Below, piece by piece: positions 17,818-26,251 of a stretch of 64,000 nt of DNA. The stretch lies in assembly GCF_037044555.1 (NCBI RefSeq), contig NZ_CP146275.1, forward strand, positions 1,592,501-1,656,500, written 5' to 3'. The notes below the pieces were generated by a model. It did not search any database and was not told the DNA's origin. It saw only the letters and a list, made by a program, of their open reading frames with translations. Origin of the DNA: Pelagibacterium nitratireducens (lineage in GTDB: Bacteria > Pseudomonadota > Alphaproteobacteria > Rhizobiales > Devosiaceae). The stretch's first letter is position 1; the number at the start of each line of letters is the position of its first letter. A program made the position numbers and the translations under genes.

Positions 17818-18279
17818 ATGAAGGTGGGCTCGGACGCTTTGGCCGGAATCATTTTCATCGTCTTTGGCATCGGCACGGTGGCGCTGGGCTGGGGCTATGG
17901 TTTGGGTACCATGAACCAGCCCGGCAGTGGCGCAATGCCTGTCATGGCAGGCGCTGCGTTGGCGCTTCTCGGCATGGCGCAGATGCTCAAGGTCCGCATG
18001 GAAGCCGGCGATCCTGCGTCGTACAAACCTGCTTTCTCCGTGTCCGAAATTCGACCTTTGCTGGTGATTCTGGCAGCGGTGTTCGCCTTTGCCACCCTTA
18101 TTCTGCCCACGGGGCTTATCCCGGCCTTGATCGCGCTTATTGCGATTGCATGGTTTGCGCAAAAGGGTGGTGCCCGCTGGGAATTGTTCGGGGCCATGAT
18201 CCTGGTCGTTGTCGTGATAACCGCCATTTTCAAGTTCGGACTCGGGCTTCCCCTGCGCCTGTTTGCCTGGGGGTTTTGA
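17818..18279 (+). CDS. tctB: Tripartite tricarboxylate transporter TctB family protein
   Basis: This 153-residue protein with four membrane helices is the small subunit of a TTT-type secondary transporter. Features are the N-terminal helix (DALAGIIFIVFGIGTVALGW), the conserved PGSGAMPVMAG segment that follows helix 1 in TctB proteins, and two closely packed C-terminal helices. The frame is open back to 17680, but that start would overlie the operator; the ATG at 17818 also starts the recognisable family sequence. tctA follows after 1 base. Confidence 0.85.
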   Translation: MKVGSDALAGIIFIVFGIGTVALGWGYGLGTMNQPGSGAMPVMAGAALALLGMAQMLKVRMEAGDPASYKPAFSVSEIRPLLVILAAVFAFATLILPTGLIPALIALIAIAWFAQKGGARWELFGAMILVVVVITAIFKFGLGLPLRLFAWGF

Positions 18280-18280
18280 G

Positions 18281-19780
18281 ATGGATCTGCTTCCGCTTTT
18301 GACACTCGGCCTTCAGGTCGCCACCAATCCCGTCAATCTCCTTTATTGCCTTTTGGGTGTGACCTTGGGCACAGCCATTGGCGTCTTGCCCGGTGTGGGG
18401 CCAATCATCACCATTGCGCTTCTGCTACCGCTCAGTTTCGGGTTGCCCGCAGAGGCTTCGATCATCCTGTTGGCCGGCATCTATTATGGTGCCTCTTATG
18501 GCGGCTCGACGACCTCAATTCTGGTCAACCTGCCAGGTGAAGCGTCCTCCGCGGTTACCTGTATCGATGGGCATCAGATGGCCAAACAGGGACGGGCAGG
18601 GGCCGCGCTGGCCGTTGCCGCGCTGGGTTCGTTTTTTGCCGGCACGATCGGCACCTTGCTGATCGCACTAGCCGGGCCACCTCTTGCAGCCATCGCCATG
18701 CGCTTCGGCGCGGCGGAATATGCGGCACTGGTGTTTGCAGCGCTCCTCATGGTGGCCACCATGACACGCGGGGGTGCAATAAAGGGAATAGGCGTGGCCC
18801 TTCTGGGCGTTATTTTCGGGCTGGGTGGTTCCGATGTCATGACGGGCGTCTTCCGCTTCACCTTTGGCATTCCCGAATTGCGGGACGGTGTCGATTTCGC
18901 GGTGCTTGCCGTTGGGCTGTTCGCCATTGCCGAAATCGTCGGCAATACCTCCAAGCAGTCCGGGGAAACCATCACAACCAGCGCTATCGGGAAGCTCTGG
19001 CCAACGCGGCAGGACTTTCGAGACGCCTGGCCCGCCGTTCTGCGTGGCACAGGCATCGGCTCTCTGCTTGGGGTGTTGCCAGGAGCCGGCGTGGCGATGA
19101 GTTCCTTTTCGGCTTATATGGTCGAAAAGAGCGTGGCCAGGGAACCTGAGCGCTTCGGCGCCGGCGCCATCGAAGGGGTGGCCGCACCGGAATCGGCCAA
19201 CAATGCCGCCTCCCAGACCGGCTTTATTCCCACGCTGCTGCTCGGCATTCCCGGCAGTCCCGTGATGGCGCTGCTGCTGGGAGCCTTCATGATCCACGGC
19301 GTGGCACCGGGGCCGCGCATGATGACCGATCATGCGCCGCTGTTCTGGGGGCTGATCGCCTCTATGTGGATCGGCAATCTGTTTCTCGTTGTCCTCAATC
19401 TGCCGTTGATCGGGCTCTGGGTGCGATTGCTCAAGGTCCCCTATCACTGGCTCTACGTTTTCGTTTTGGCCTTTGCCTGTGTCGGGGTCTTCACGATGGG
19501 GTCGTCCTCCTTTCAGATCTATGCTCTCGTGTTCTTTGGGTTGCTTGGTTATCTGCTGCGCGCGGCAGGGCTGAGCCCGGCTCTTTTCATCCTGGGCTTC
19601 ATCCTGGGGCCGATGTTTGAGGAAAACTTCAGGCGCGCAATGGCGGTGTCTCATGGCGATCCCTTCGTTTTCTTCCAGCGCCCGATCAGCCTGATATTTG
19701 TATTGCTCGGCTTGTCCGTCCTCGTCCTGGCCACCACGGCCTTTGTTCGCCGGGGCCGCGAAGAGGCAGAGGAAGCCTAG
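18281..19780 (+). CDS. tctA: Tripartite tricarboxylate transporter permease TctA
   Basis: This 499-residue permease with about 11-12 membrane helices is the large subunit of the TTT transporter, which imports carboxylates with the TctC binding protein using an ion gradient. Family marks: GVLPGVGPIITIALLLPLSFGL, YYGASYGGSTTSILVNLPGE, GSFFAGTIGTLL, and in the second repeat GVLPGAGVAMSSFSAYMVEKS with PESANNAASQTGFIPTLLLGIPGSP. The start at 18281 is 1 base after the tctB stop. tctC is encoded on the opposite strand 4 kb away in the same cluster. Confidence 0.95.
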   Translation: MDLLPLLTLGLQVATNPVNLLYCLLGVTLGTAIGVLPGVGPIITIALLLPLSFGLPAEASIILLAGIYYGASYGGSTTSILVNLPGEASSAVTCIDGHQMAKQGRAGAALAVAALGSFFAGTIGTLLIALAGPPLAAIAMRFGAAEYAALVFAALLMVATMTRGGAIKGIGVALLGVIFGLGGSDVMTGVFRFTFGIPELRDGVDFAVLAVGLFAIAEIVGNTSKQSGETITTSAIGKLWPTRQDFRDAWPAVLRGTGIGSLLGVLPGAGVAMSSFSAYMVEKSVAREPERFGAGAIEGVAAPESANNAASQTGFIPTLLLGIPGSPVMALLLGAFMIHGVAPGPRMMTDHAPLFWGLIASMWIGNLFLVVLNLPLIGLWVRLLKVPYHWLYVFVLAFACVGVFTMGSSSFQIYALVFFGLLGYLLRAAGLSPALFILGFILGPMFEENFRRAMAVSHGDPFVFFQRPISLIFVLLGLSVLVLATTAFVRRGREEAEEA

Positions 19781-19783
19781 GCA

Positions 19784-20254
19784 ATGATCGACATCGAACA
19801 TGCCGGCGATCTCGCAGCTCATGCGGGCAAATGTCTTGGCCGTTCGCAATGGATGGTCGTCGACCAGTCCATGGTGGACGCCTTCGCGACACTGTCAGGG
19901 GATACCCACTGGATCCATGTCGATGTGGCTCGGGCCCGGGCCGAGATGCCAAACGGAGAGACGATCGTTCATGGTCTACTCCTGCTTTCGCTGATGCCCC
20001 GGCTTCAGCAGGATATTTACAGGATCGCCGAGCGAGGCATCGGTCTCAATTATGGTTATGACCGGGTCCGGTTTGTCGCGCCGGCGCCGGTTGGCGCAAA
20101 AATCAGGCTCGCGCTGACCCTTATCACTGCGGAGCCACATGCGCAGGGCACGCGGATCATAACCGATGCGGAGATCGAGGTGGAAGGGAGTGCAAAGCCA
20201 GCTCTGGTCGCGCGCCACCTTCTGCTGGTCAGGGACAAGTCCAATGAAGATTGA
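19784..20254 (+). CDS. MaoC family (R-specific) enoyl hydratase-like protein, first copy
   Basis: This 156-residue single hot-dog domain has the hydratase-2 active-site motif in FATLSGDTHWIHVD (Asp and His) and the HGLLLLSLMP helix. Enzymes of this family hydrate 2-enoyl-CoA thioesters. It starts 3 bases after tctA and overlaps the acyl-CoA ligase gene by 11 bases. The neighbouring ligase suggests it acts on the CoA ester that the ligase makes. A second, dissimilar MaoC protein is encoded at 21767-22225. Confidence 0.87.
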   Translation: MIDIEHAGDLAAHAGKCLGRSQWMVVDQSMVDAFATLSGDTHWIHVDVARARAEMPNGETIVHGLLLLSLMPRLQQDIYRIAERGIGLNYGYDRVRFVAPAPVGAKIRLALTLITAEPHAQGTRIITDAEIEVEGSAKPALVARHLLLVRDKSNED

Positions 20255-21779
20255 TCGATCGGTGGGTGCCGAAGGACAGTTGCTGCACACCATCATTGCC
20301 CACGCCCGCAAACGTCCGTATGCGCCTGCATTCAGTTGTGGCGGAGTCCATTTGACCTGGGAAGATTTTGCCGCAGCAATTCTGGATGTGGCTGGCACAA
20401 TCGCCGCCGAATTCGGGGAACGAAAACAGCAACCGGTGGCACTGGTCGGCGTAAATTCCGCCGAACTGGTGATTGCCTATCTTGCGATCGTGGCGGCGGG
20501 TCAGTGCGCCGTTCCCTTGCCGGTCTCTGCGAACGCGGAGACCCTGGCTGGAATGCTATCTGACTGTCGCCCAAACCTGGTCTTTACTGATCGCGTTGGG
20601 TTCGACCTCATAGGGAGCGAGGGTGCCGATCGGATTGTTGCAATCGGCTTCTCCCAAACCTCCACGAAGGATTGGGATGAGTTTGCAATTGAAAACGCGA
20701 AGCTGGAAACGCCGGTCGCTATGTCGGGGACCGATGACTTCAACATCATCTATAGTTCCGGCACTACGGCGCGTCCCAAAGGCATCGTGCAATCTCATGC
20801 CATGCGATATCGGCAGGCGGCGCGCGCAACATTCGGTCTGGGACCCGCCAGCACCATGCTGCTAGCGACCCCGCTTTATTCCAACACCACACTGATGCCC
20901 CTGCTGGCCACGCTCTGCCACGGCGGAAATGTGGTGCTCATGCAGAAGTTTTCGGCGGCTGGCTACCTTGATCTTGCCGAAGAAATCAGCGCGACACACA
21001 CGATGCTGGTACCAATACAGTACCAGCGCCTCCTTGGAGAGCCTGATTTTGTTCGCCGCGATCTTTCCGCGTTCGTCGTCAAACAATCAACTGGCGCGCC
21101 ACTTGCGAGCGCCATGAAGCGCGATCTGACCGCCTACTGGCCCGGCAAACTGCTGGAAGTCTACGGCCTGACAGAGGGAGGCTGTACGTCAATCCTTGAT
21201 GTGGGCGCCCATCCCGACTGCTATCACACCGTGGGTCGCCCGGCACCGGGCAACGATATCAGGATCATCGACGAAGCCGGCACCGAACTGCCGGCCGGCG
21301 AGGTGGGGGAGATCGTGGGACGCTCTCCAACCATGATGACGCGCTATTTCCGCAACCCCCAGGCCACCGAAGCTTTCTACTGGCGAGATGCGGAGGGCCA
21401 AAAGTTCCACCGGACCGGGGACATCGGTCTGATCGATGAGGCCGGTTTCCTCGTACTGCGTGACCGAAAGAAAGATGTCATCATATCTGGCGGCTTCAAC
21501 GTTTACGCCTCTGATCTGGAGCGCGTTCTGCTCGATCATCCAGATATCGAGGATGCCGCCGTGATCGCCGTTCCCAGTCAGAAATGGGGAGAGACCCCGC
21601 TAGGGCTGGTGGTGATGAAAGAGGGTGTCACGGCCGATCTGTCGGAGGTTTGCTCCTGGGCCAATGATCGCCTCGGCAGCATGCAGCGGCTCTCGAGGGT
21701 CGAGGTGCGTCCAACGCTCCCGCGCTCTCCGGCCGGCAAGGTGCTTAAGCAGGACCTGAAAAAACCCTACTGGGCCTGA
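20244..21779 (+). CDS. AMP-binding acyl-CoA synthetase (class I adenylate-forming)
   Basis: This 511-residue ligase activates a carboxylic acid through an acyl-AMP to the CoA thioester. Motifs appear in order: IIYSSGTTARPKGIVQSH (P-loop), YGLTEGG (A5), RTGDIG (A7), RDRKKDVIISGGFNVYASDLE (hinge) and PRSPAGKVLK with the catalytic lysine (A10). The ATG at 20244 overlaps the MaoC gene, implying translational coupling. It is closest in style to medium-chain or aromatic acid:CoA ligases, but the substrate is unknown. It should act on the acid imported by the TTT transporter. Confidence 0.9.
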   Translation: MKIDRSVGAEGQLLHTIIAHARKRPYAPAFSCGGVHLTWEDFAAAILDVAGTIAAEFGERKQQPVALVGVNSAELVIAYLAIVAAGQCAVPLPVSANAETLAGMLSDCRPNLVFTDRVGFDLIGSEGADRIVAIGFSQTSTKDWDEFAIENAKLETPVAMSGTDDFNIIYSSGTTARPKGIVQSHAMRYRQAARATFGLGPASTMLLATPLYSNTTLMPLLATLCHGGNVVLMQKFSAAGYLDLAEEISATHTMLVPIQYQRLLGEPDFVRRDLSAFVVKQSTGAPLASAMKRDLTAYWPGKLLEVYGLTEGGCTSILDVGAHPDCYHTVGRPAPGNDIRIIDEAGTELPAGEVGEIVGRSPTMMTRYFRNPQATEAFYWRDAEGQKFHRTGDIGLIDEAGFLVLRDRKKDVIISGGFNVYASDLERVLLDHPDIEDAAVIAVPSQKWGETPLGLVVMKEGVTADLSEVCSWANDRLGSMQRLSRVEVRPTLPRSPAGKVLKQDLKKPYWA

Positions 21780-22225
21780 GGCTGGCGCGTCGGGACCTGA
21801 CCGATCGAAATCATCGACATCACCACTTCAGTGTTATGATTGACGACGCTGATCCGCGTTCGGATGATGCCAAATTTGGGGTTGGATTTCGAGAGGTGCT
21901 TGTCGATCACTTCGCGTACGACGTGCACTCGGTCGCCGGGCCTCACGGGTTTTTTCCAGCGCAACTCATCGATGCCCATTCCGACAACCGGCGTTTCGCC
22001 GTAACCGCCGGATTCGATAAACAGTCGCATCGAGAGAGCAGCGATCTGCCATCCGCTGGCGATCAGGCCTTTGAAGCGTCCATTGGCCGCCGCTATGGGG
22101 TCGTAATGGATTGGTTGTGGGTCATTGGCACGGCCGAAATTCACGATCTCGGCTTCGGTTATTTCGAGCTCTTCGCTCTGCCATATCTCGCCAATGGAAA
22201 AATCCTCGAAGGTGCGAGCCGTCAT
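21767..22225 (-). CDS. MaoC family hydratase-like protein, second copy
   Basis: This 152-residue hot-dog protein has the catalytic motif in FGRANDPQPIHYDP and the GLIASGWQIAALSMRL helix. It is the last gene of the minus-strand unit tctC-prpD-maoC. Its start overlaps the MmgE/PrpD stop by 4 bases, and its 3' end overlaps that of the convergent acyl-CoA ligase by 13 bases. It differs clearly from the first MaoC copy, so the two probably act on different intermediates. Confidence 0.88.
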   Translation of the reverse strand: MTARTFEDFSIGEIWQSEELEITEAEIVNFGRANDPQPIHYDPIAAANGRFKGLIASGWQIAALSMRLFIESGGYGETPVVGMGIDELRWKKPVRPGDRVHVVREVIDKHLSKSNPKFGIIRTRISVVNHNTEVVMSMISIGQVPTRQPQAQ

Positions 22226-23610
22226 GTCGGCACACGTAGCGGTGCAAACGTGCCGGCGAGATCTGTTACGGTATCGAGCCCGGTCAACGCTGCGACCAGA
22301 TCTTCCGCCCGGTCTTGCGAAATGACGCCTGCCACATTGGCCATGAACTTTTCGATATAAACACTGGCCGGGGCGGGGTTTCTTGCGGTGCCCTGCATGT
22401 CTTCAACAGTATGGGAAATGGTTGTCCCGTCTGAAAATTCGATCGTCACCACGCCGCGTGAGCGGGACGTGTCCTGTGCCGCAATCGGATCGGCGATATG
22501 AATGACCTTGTCCGCCAGGGCGTTGATGCGAGGATCTATAAGGCTGCTTTGTGCGTAGGCGGACTTGTCGAAGCGGCCAAGCACCAAGGCTTCGGCCACT
22601 GTATGCTGCAGGCTGATGCGGCCGTGCCAAGAGGTGAGCGGGCGCCGTTTTTCGCTCAAGGGCTCGCAGACGGTGCGAAACGAGCGGGGCATGATCTCAC
22701 AGCGGATCTGGGCGATGGCACCGATGTCGATCTCGTTCGTGGCCCTGAGCGCCAGTGCTGCCGCGATAAAGGGCATCAATGTGTAGGCACACGGATAGAG
22801 CTTTGTTGCGATGTTGAGCACTTCCCAACGTTCGCCAAGGTCCTGGATGAGTTCGTTGAAGCGGAATTCGGGTTCTGACTGTATGTGGCTCTTGAACCAT
22901 CCGAACTTCCCTTCGAAAACGGCGGCGGGCCCCGAAACGCCTTGGGCCGCCAGAGCCATCGCACGCACGGCAGCGGCGGCGGCAAAGCCGACATGGAGGG
23001 TCTTGGTAGAGGTTCCGTCTTCAAACGAAGCAATCGATCCGGACGAGAGGCTGGCTGCCGTTCCGACCGCATCCACGGTTTGCCCGCGATCCAAACCACG
23101 CAGGCGAGCAGCGGCGTATGTTGCGCCAAACACCCCGTAAACGCTGGTCGGGTGCATTCCCACTTCGTGCATCCGCACTGGCGAGACGAGGCCGAGACGG
23201 CACAGAATTTCGGACCCAACGATTACGGCTTCCAGAAACTGGCGACCTGAGAGGCCCTGGGCTTGCACCATCGGCAGCGCTGCGGAAACAATAACGCCCG
23301 TCGTATGAATGTTGCTCGCGATGTGGGTATCATCGAATTCGAGAACAGCCGACGCCACGCCGTTTATGAACGCAGCACCGGCGAGAGAGGTTTCCGCTGC
23401 ACTCAAGAGCGCATGGGCGCCCTTGCCGCCACCGTCTGCATTGCCATACGCCCGCTCAGCGGCTGCAACGGTGGGATGTGCGCTGGACGCAATCATGACG
23501 CCAACTATGTCGAGTACTCGCAGCTTGGCGTTTTCGATAACCGACGAGGGGGCGTCATCCAGCGAAAACGCCAGACCCCATTCCGCCAGCCTTGCACTCA
23601 ATGTCGTCAT
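22222..23610 (-). CDS. MmgE/PrpD family protein
   Basis: This 462-residue protein belongs to the family of 2-methylcitrate dehydratase PrpD, cis-aconitate decarboxylase and iminodisuccinate epimerase. Landmarks are NAKLRVLDIVGVMIA, FINGVASAVLEFDDTH (the His/Asp-rich helix), MHEVGMHPTSVYGVFGA, FEGKFGW and the KLYPCAYTLMPFIAAAL region. The frame is open to 23742, but that would run through the tctC terminator; the ATG at 23610 begins the usual family start (LSARLAEWGLAF). Its presence suggests a polycarboxylate dehydration, isomerisation or decarboxylation step. Confidence 0.88.
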   Translation of the reverse strand: MTTLSARLAEWGLAFSLDDAPSSVIENAKLRVLDIVGVMIASSAHPTVAAAERAYGNADGGGKGAHALLSAAETSLAGAAFINGVASAVLEFDDTHIASNIHTTGVIVSAALPMVQAQGLSGRQFLEAVIVGSEILCRLGLVSPVRMHEVGMHPTSVYGVFGATYAAARLRGLDRGQTVDAVGTAASLSSGSIASFEDGTSTKTLHVGFAAAAAVRAMALAAQGVSGPAAVFEGKFGWFKSHIQSEPEFRFNELIQDLGERWEVLNIATKLYPCAYTLMPFIAAALALRATNEIDIGAIAQIRCEIMPRSFRTVCEPLSEKRRPLTSWHGRISLQHTVAEALVLGRFDKSAYAQSSLIDPRINALADKVIHIADPIAAQDTSRSRGVVTIEFSDGTTISHTVEDMQGTARNPAPASVYIEKFMANVAGVISQDRAEDLVAALTGLDTVTDLAGTFAPLRVPT

Positions 23611-23640
23611 CTCGCCCGATATCCCGATATGTCTGGAGGC

Positions 23641-23678
23641 AAACAAAAAGCCCGGCGGCGAACTGGCGCTGCCGGGCT
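23641..23678 (-). terminator. Rho-independent terminator/attenuator after tctC
   Basis: On the minus strand AGCCCGGC pairs with GCCGGGCT (8 bp, 23671-23678 with 23649-23656) around a 14-base loop, followed by TTTTGTTT. It lies between tctC and the MmgE/PrpD gene. It may reduce expression of the downstream enzymes relative to the abundant binding protein. Confidence 0.75.
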
Positions 23679-23695
23679 CATCAACTGGCAAATTA

Positions 23696-24664
23696 CTACT
23701 GTTTGAGACCCATTGTGGAGAGCAACTGGTCGTAGTTGTCATATTCTGCCTGCAGGGCGGCCTGAAGGTCGCTGCCGCTCATGTAGCGCGGCGTCACGCC
23801 CGCCCGGAGCAAAATGTCGGTGAACTCTGGCGAAGTGCTCGCATCCTGCAGCGCGCGCTCAAGAGCGGTGACCACTTCTTCCGGCATGCCCGAGGGCGCC
23901 AGGATCATCTGAAGTCCGGTGCCCCGGATGGATGGGTACCCGGCTTCGGCAAGCGTCGGCACTTCGGGGAAGTCATCCATTCGGTTATCGCCCGGAACAG
24001 CCAGCGGCGTCACTGCATCCTGGCGAGCCTGTGGAATGGCCGCTGCATCAAGCATGAACTGAACGTCGCCCGAGAGCACCGCCTGCACGACCTCTGCCGC
24101 ACCGGAATAGGGGATATGGTTTGCTTCGATGCCTATATTTGCCAGCATGTCGACGGTCGCGATATGCCCCGTCGATCCGACGCCGACCGATCCGAAATTC
24201 ATCTCGCCGGGATGATCGCGGCCATAGGCAGCGAACTCCTCGAAATTCGACACCGGCAGCCCCTTGGACGCAACCAGCATACGTGGCGCTTCACTGACGT
24301 TCGCGATGGTCATAAGGTCGGCGAGCGGGTCGAAGCCGACCGAGGCCAAATGCGGCGCCGTCGTGATGATGGCGTTGCCCGCCAACAGCAAGGTCGATCC
24401 GTCTGCCGGAGCGCGAGCCGCGCGCTCTGCGCCGATCGTGCCGCTCGCTCCGCCAATGTTTTCGACGATGAAATTGGCTTCGAAGCGCTGGCTGAGTTCG
24501 TCTGCCACGATCCGTCCAACGGTATCTCCAGCTCCGCCCGCTGCATAGGGCACGATGATGGTGACAGTGTCGACAGGGTACGGTTCGCGCTCCTGCGCTG
24601 CCGCGGCGGTGGAAAAGAGTGCGGATGCGGCAATGGCGGCGGCTAAGCAAGTTCTTATCGTCAT
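23696..24664 (-). CDS. tctC: Tripartite tricarboxylate transporter substrate-binding protein (TctC/Bug family)
   Basis: This 322-residue periplasmic protein has a clear signal peptide (TCLAAAIAASALFSTAAAAQ). It shows the Bug-family fold: PVDTVTIIVPYAAGGAGDTVGRIVA at the start of domain 1, NIGGASGTIGAE, and VPTLAEAGYP near the domain crossing. Bug proteins bind carboxylates through main-chain and water contacts, so the ligand is hard to predict. The ATG at 24664 begins the signal peptide, with GAGG close upstream. It is read divergently from tctBA but belongs to the same regulon by its operator. Confidence 0.92.
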   Translation of the reverse strand: MTIRTCLAAAIAASALFSTAAAAQEREPYPVDTVTIIVPYAAGGAGDTVGRIVADELSQRFEANFIVENIGGASGTIGAERAARAPADGSTLLLAGNAIITTAPHLASVGFDPLADLMTIANVSEAPRMLVASKGLPVSNFEEFAAYGRDHPGEMNFGSVGVGSTGHIATVDMLANIGIEANHIPYSGAAEVVQAVLSGDVQFMLDAAAIPQARQDAVTPLAVPGDNRMDDFPEVPTLAEAGYPSIRGTGLQMILAPSGMPEEVVTALERALQDASTSPEFTDILLRAGVTPRYMSGSDLQAALQAEYDNYDQLLSTMGLKQ

Positions 24665-24737
24665 GGACAATTCCTCCCAAATGATGGCGCAGAACTTGGC
24701 ATCTGGTCCGAGCCTCCGCCAGCTCACCGGTGCCTTC

Positions 24738-24754
24738 GTTCCGCAGTGCGAAAC
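24738..24754. promoter_or_regulatory. Shared cluster operator, copy 3
   Basis: GTTCCG-CAGTG-CGAAAC lies 73 bases upstream of the tctC start. Five of six arm pairs match, and the outermost flanking C and G also pair. It has the same arms and 5-base spacer as copies 1 and 2. Confidence 0.55.
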
Positions 24755-24972
24755 GTAGAATCAAATGCTCTCAGTTGAAATTTGTAGGACGGAGTCTCAG
24801 GCGGTAGCGGCTGGGGCACCTCTAAATTCACGTTATTGCAGCCAAGGATGCGATGCACCCCCAGCATACGATAATGCCGCCCTGCTTGCCCCGGTTTAGT
24901 GGTCGCGCCCGTCCGGCATATGCAATAGACTGGAGCGTGGAGCAGGGGGCAGTGGACCAACGTGACCTTCTC
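24755..24972. other. Intergenic region, no gene seen
   Basis: No frame here has coding character. This stretch marks the right-hand edge of the catabolic cluster, between the tctC promoter and the RIME-like repeat. Confidence 0.4.
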
Positions 24973-25075
24973 GAGCCATTCAGGATTTGATTCAATCAAA
25001 TCCTTGGCTCTAAGCCTTTGTTTTGTCGTGTGTCCGAACCGCAAAACCGTTCCCACTTTTGCTGGGCACGCTCTC
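24973..25075. repeat. RIME-like palindromic intergenic element
   Basis: There are two adjacent hairpins. The first has outer arms GAGCC/GGCTC and inner perfect arms AGGATTTGATT (24982-24992) and AATCAAATCCT (24994-25004) around one base. The second has GTGTCC (25030-25035) with GGGCAC (25064-25069, one G-U) and GCAAAA (25041-25046) with TTTTGC (25057-25062), containing CCGTTCCCACTTTTG. This layout and the conserved core resemble the RIME repeats of Rhizobiales as I remember them. No second copy was noticed in the window. Confidence 0.6.
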
Positions 25076-25279
25076 GAAGAACAGAACGAGTTCGATCTTC
25101 TCGCTGATCAGCCGTGTGCGGATAAACCCTGAACAACGCCAAGCAGCGTCACCCTCGAGGGGATAACCCAGGTTGGTTGGCGGCTGCCGCAAGAAACAAA
25201 CCTGGGTGGGACGACATTGGTCGTTGGAGCGCCGCACTTATCAGCGGGCAAATGACAACACGGACTCAAGGAGAGTGAG

Positions 25280-25915
25280 ATGTTTCGCACCTTCCTCACA
25301 GCCACTGCACTTTCGACCCTGATGCTCGGCTCTGCTGTCGCGCAGAGTCAGGATCAGGCGTCTCAGGATGAGGGGCTGGACTTGCAGTCAACTCAGACAA
25401 ATTCTGGTCAGCCGAGTGGTGAACCCTCAGTTACCGTTCGCAGCGGGGATACCATCTATATCGAACCCACCAGTGACGGCCAATTCACGCTCAACTTCCA
25501 GATCGGGCAAACGGGGGCGGGCATGGCCGGCGGGCAAATTTCCCAGACCGCGCCGGGTCAGACATTGATCGAGCGCAACCAGCTTCAGCAGGGAGATCCC
25601 GAGCAACTTTCCGTCGATAATCTGATGGGGTCGGATGTGTATGGCGCCAACGATGAAAATGTCGGCAATGTCGATGACGTCCTTCTGACGGCGGAAGGGG
25701 ATGTCGATGCCATGGTTGTTGATGTCGGTGGGTTCCTCGGGATCGGAAGCCGTCAGGTGGCTCTGGGCGTGGATAATCTCGAGTTCATGATCGATGCGGG
25801 TGGCAGTTGGTATGTCTTCACTCCCTTCACCAGGGACCAACTGGAAAGCCAGCCTGAATACGATCCCGAGACCTATCAGGACAATTATGAAAGTCAGCGC
25901 CTGACCGCCCAATAA
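25280..25915 (+). CDS. Exported PRC-barrel domain protein
   Basis: This 211-residue protein has a signal peptide ending near AVAQS. A Gln/Ser-rich linker follows, then a PRC-barrel at about 115-195 (LSVDNLMGSDVYGANDENVG, DVLLTAEGDVDAMVVDVGGFLGIG, VALGVDNLEF). Periplasmic PRC-barrel proteins of this type are common in Hyphomicrobiales and often stress-associated, but the molecular role is unknown. The ATG at 25280 has AAGGAGAG 5 bases upstream. It stands alone, with the RIME-like repeat 200 bases upstream. Confidence 0.82.
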   Translation: MFRTFLTATALSTLMLGSAVAQSQDQASQDEGLDLQSTQTNSGQPSGEPSVTVRSGDTIYIEPTSDGQFTLNFQIGQTGAGMAGGQISQTAPGQTLIERNQLQQGDPEQLSVDNLMGSDVYGANDENVGNVDDVLLTAEGDVDAMVVDVGGFLGIGSRQVALGVDNLEFMIDAGGSWYVFTPFTRDQLESQPEYDPETYQDNYESQRLTAQ

Positions 25916-26005
25916 TTCCGGGCGGCGCGGATGCCGCACTCTCGGCATCTGCAGTGGTGCCCTAGCTTTGTCCTCGAATGGAAACGAGCCATAAGGAGAT
26001 TTCTC

Positions 26006-26251
26006 ATGGCAAATGCCGGCAAGAAAATGGGAGCCCACCCCACGGGCCAGCAGGGGGCCAAACCGGCCGGAAAGGTCGAACCGGGCGCCTTGCCCGACGA
26101 GTTCGATTATGCAGACGACATCCACGGGCGCAACAGCCTGCAGGCCAACGATCAACGCAACGTGCGCAATGAGCGCCAGGCCCAGGCCGGCGCAACCGGC
26201 GAGACTGAGAGCGTCGTGGAAAGCTTCAAGAAGCGCAAAAAATCCGAATAG
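26006..26251 (+). CDS. Small hydrophilic protein, unknown function
   Basis: This 81-residue, highly charged, low-hydrophobicity protein is Gly/Ala/Lys-rich at the N-terminus (ANAGKKMGAHPTGQQGAK) and ends in KKRKKSE. It looks intrinsically disordered. The ATG at 26006 is preferred over 25931 because AAGGAG lies 8 bases upstream and the recognisable hydrophilic sequence starts there. I do not recognise a family. It is convergent with the oxidase operon at 26298. Confidence 0.55.
   Translation: MANAGKKMGAHPTGQQGAKPAGKVEPGALPDEFDYADDIHGRNSLQANDQRNVRNERQAQAGATGETESVVESFKKRKKSE

Noticed and set aside
24982..25004. AGGATTTGATT palindrome as a stand-alone operator
   Set aside because: It is one arm pair of the larger RIME-like element with a second hairpin, so a repeat explains it better.
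13465..25279. Integrative element with att sites at tRNA-Gly
   Set aside because: No integrase gene and no second copy of the tRNA 3' end was found in the window. The synteny break alone is not enough.
25893..25928. CCGCCC/GGGCGG pair at the end of the PRC-barrel gene as a terminator
   Set aside because: It is followed by GC-rich sequence without a T-run.
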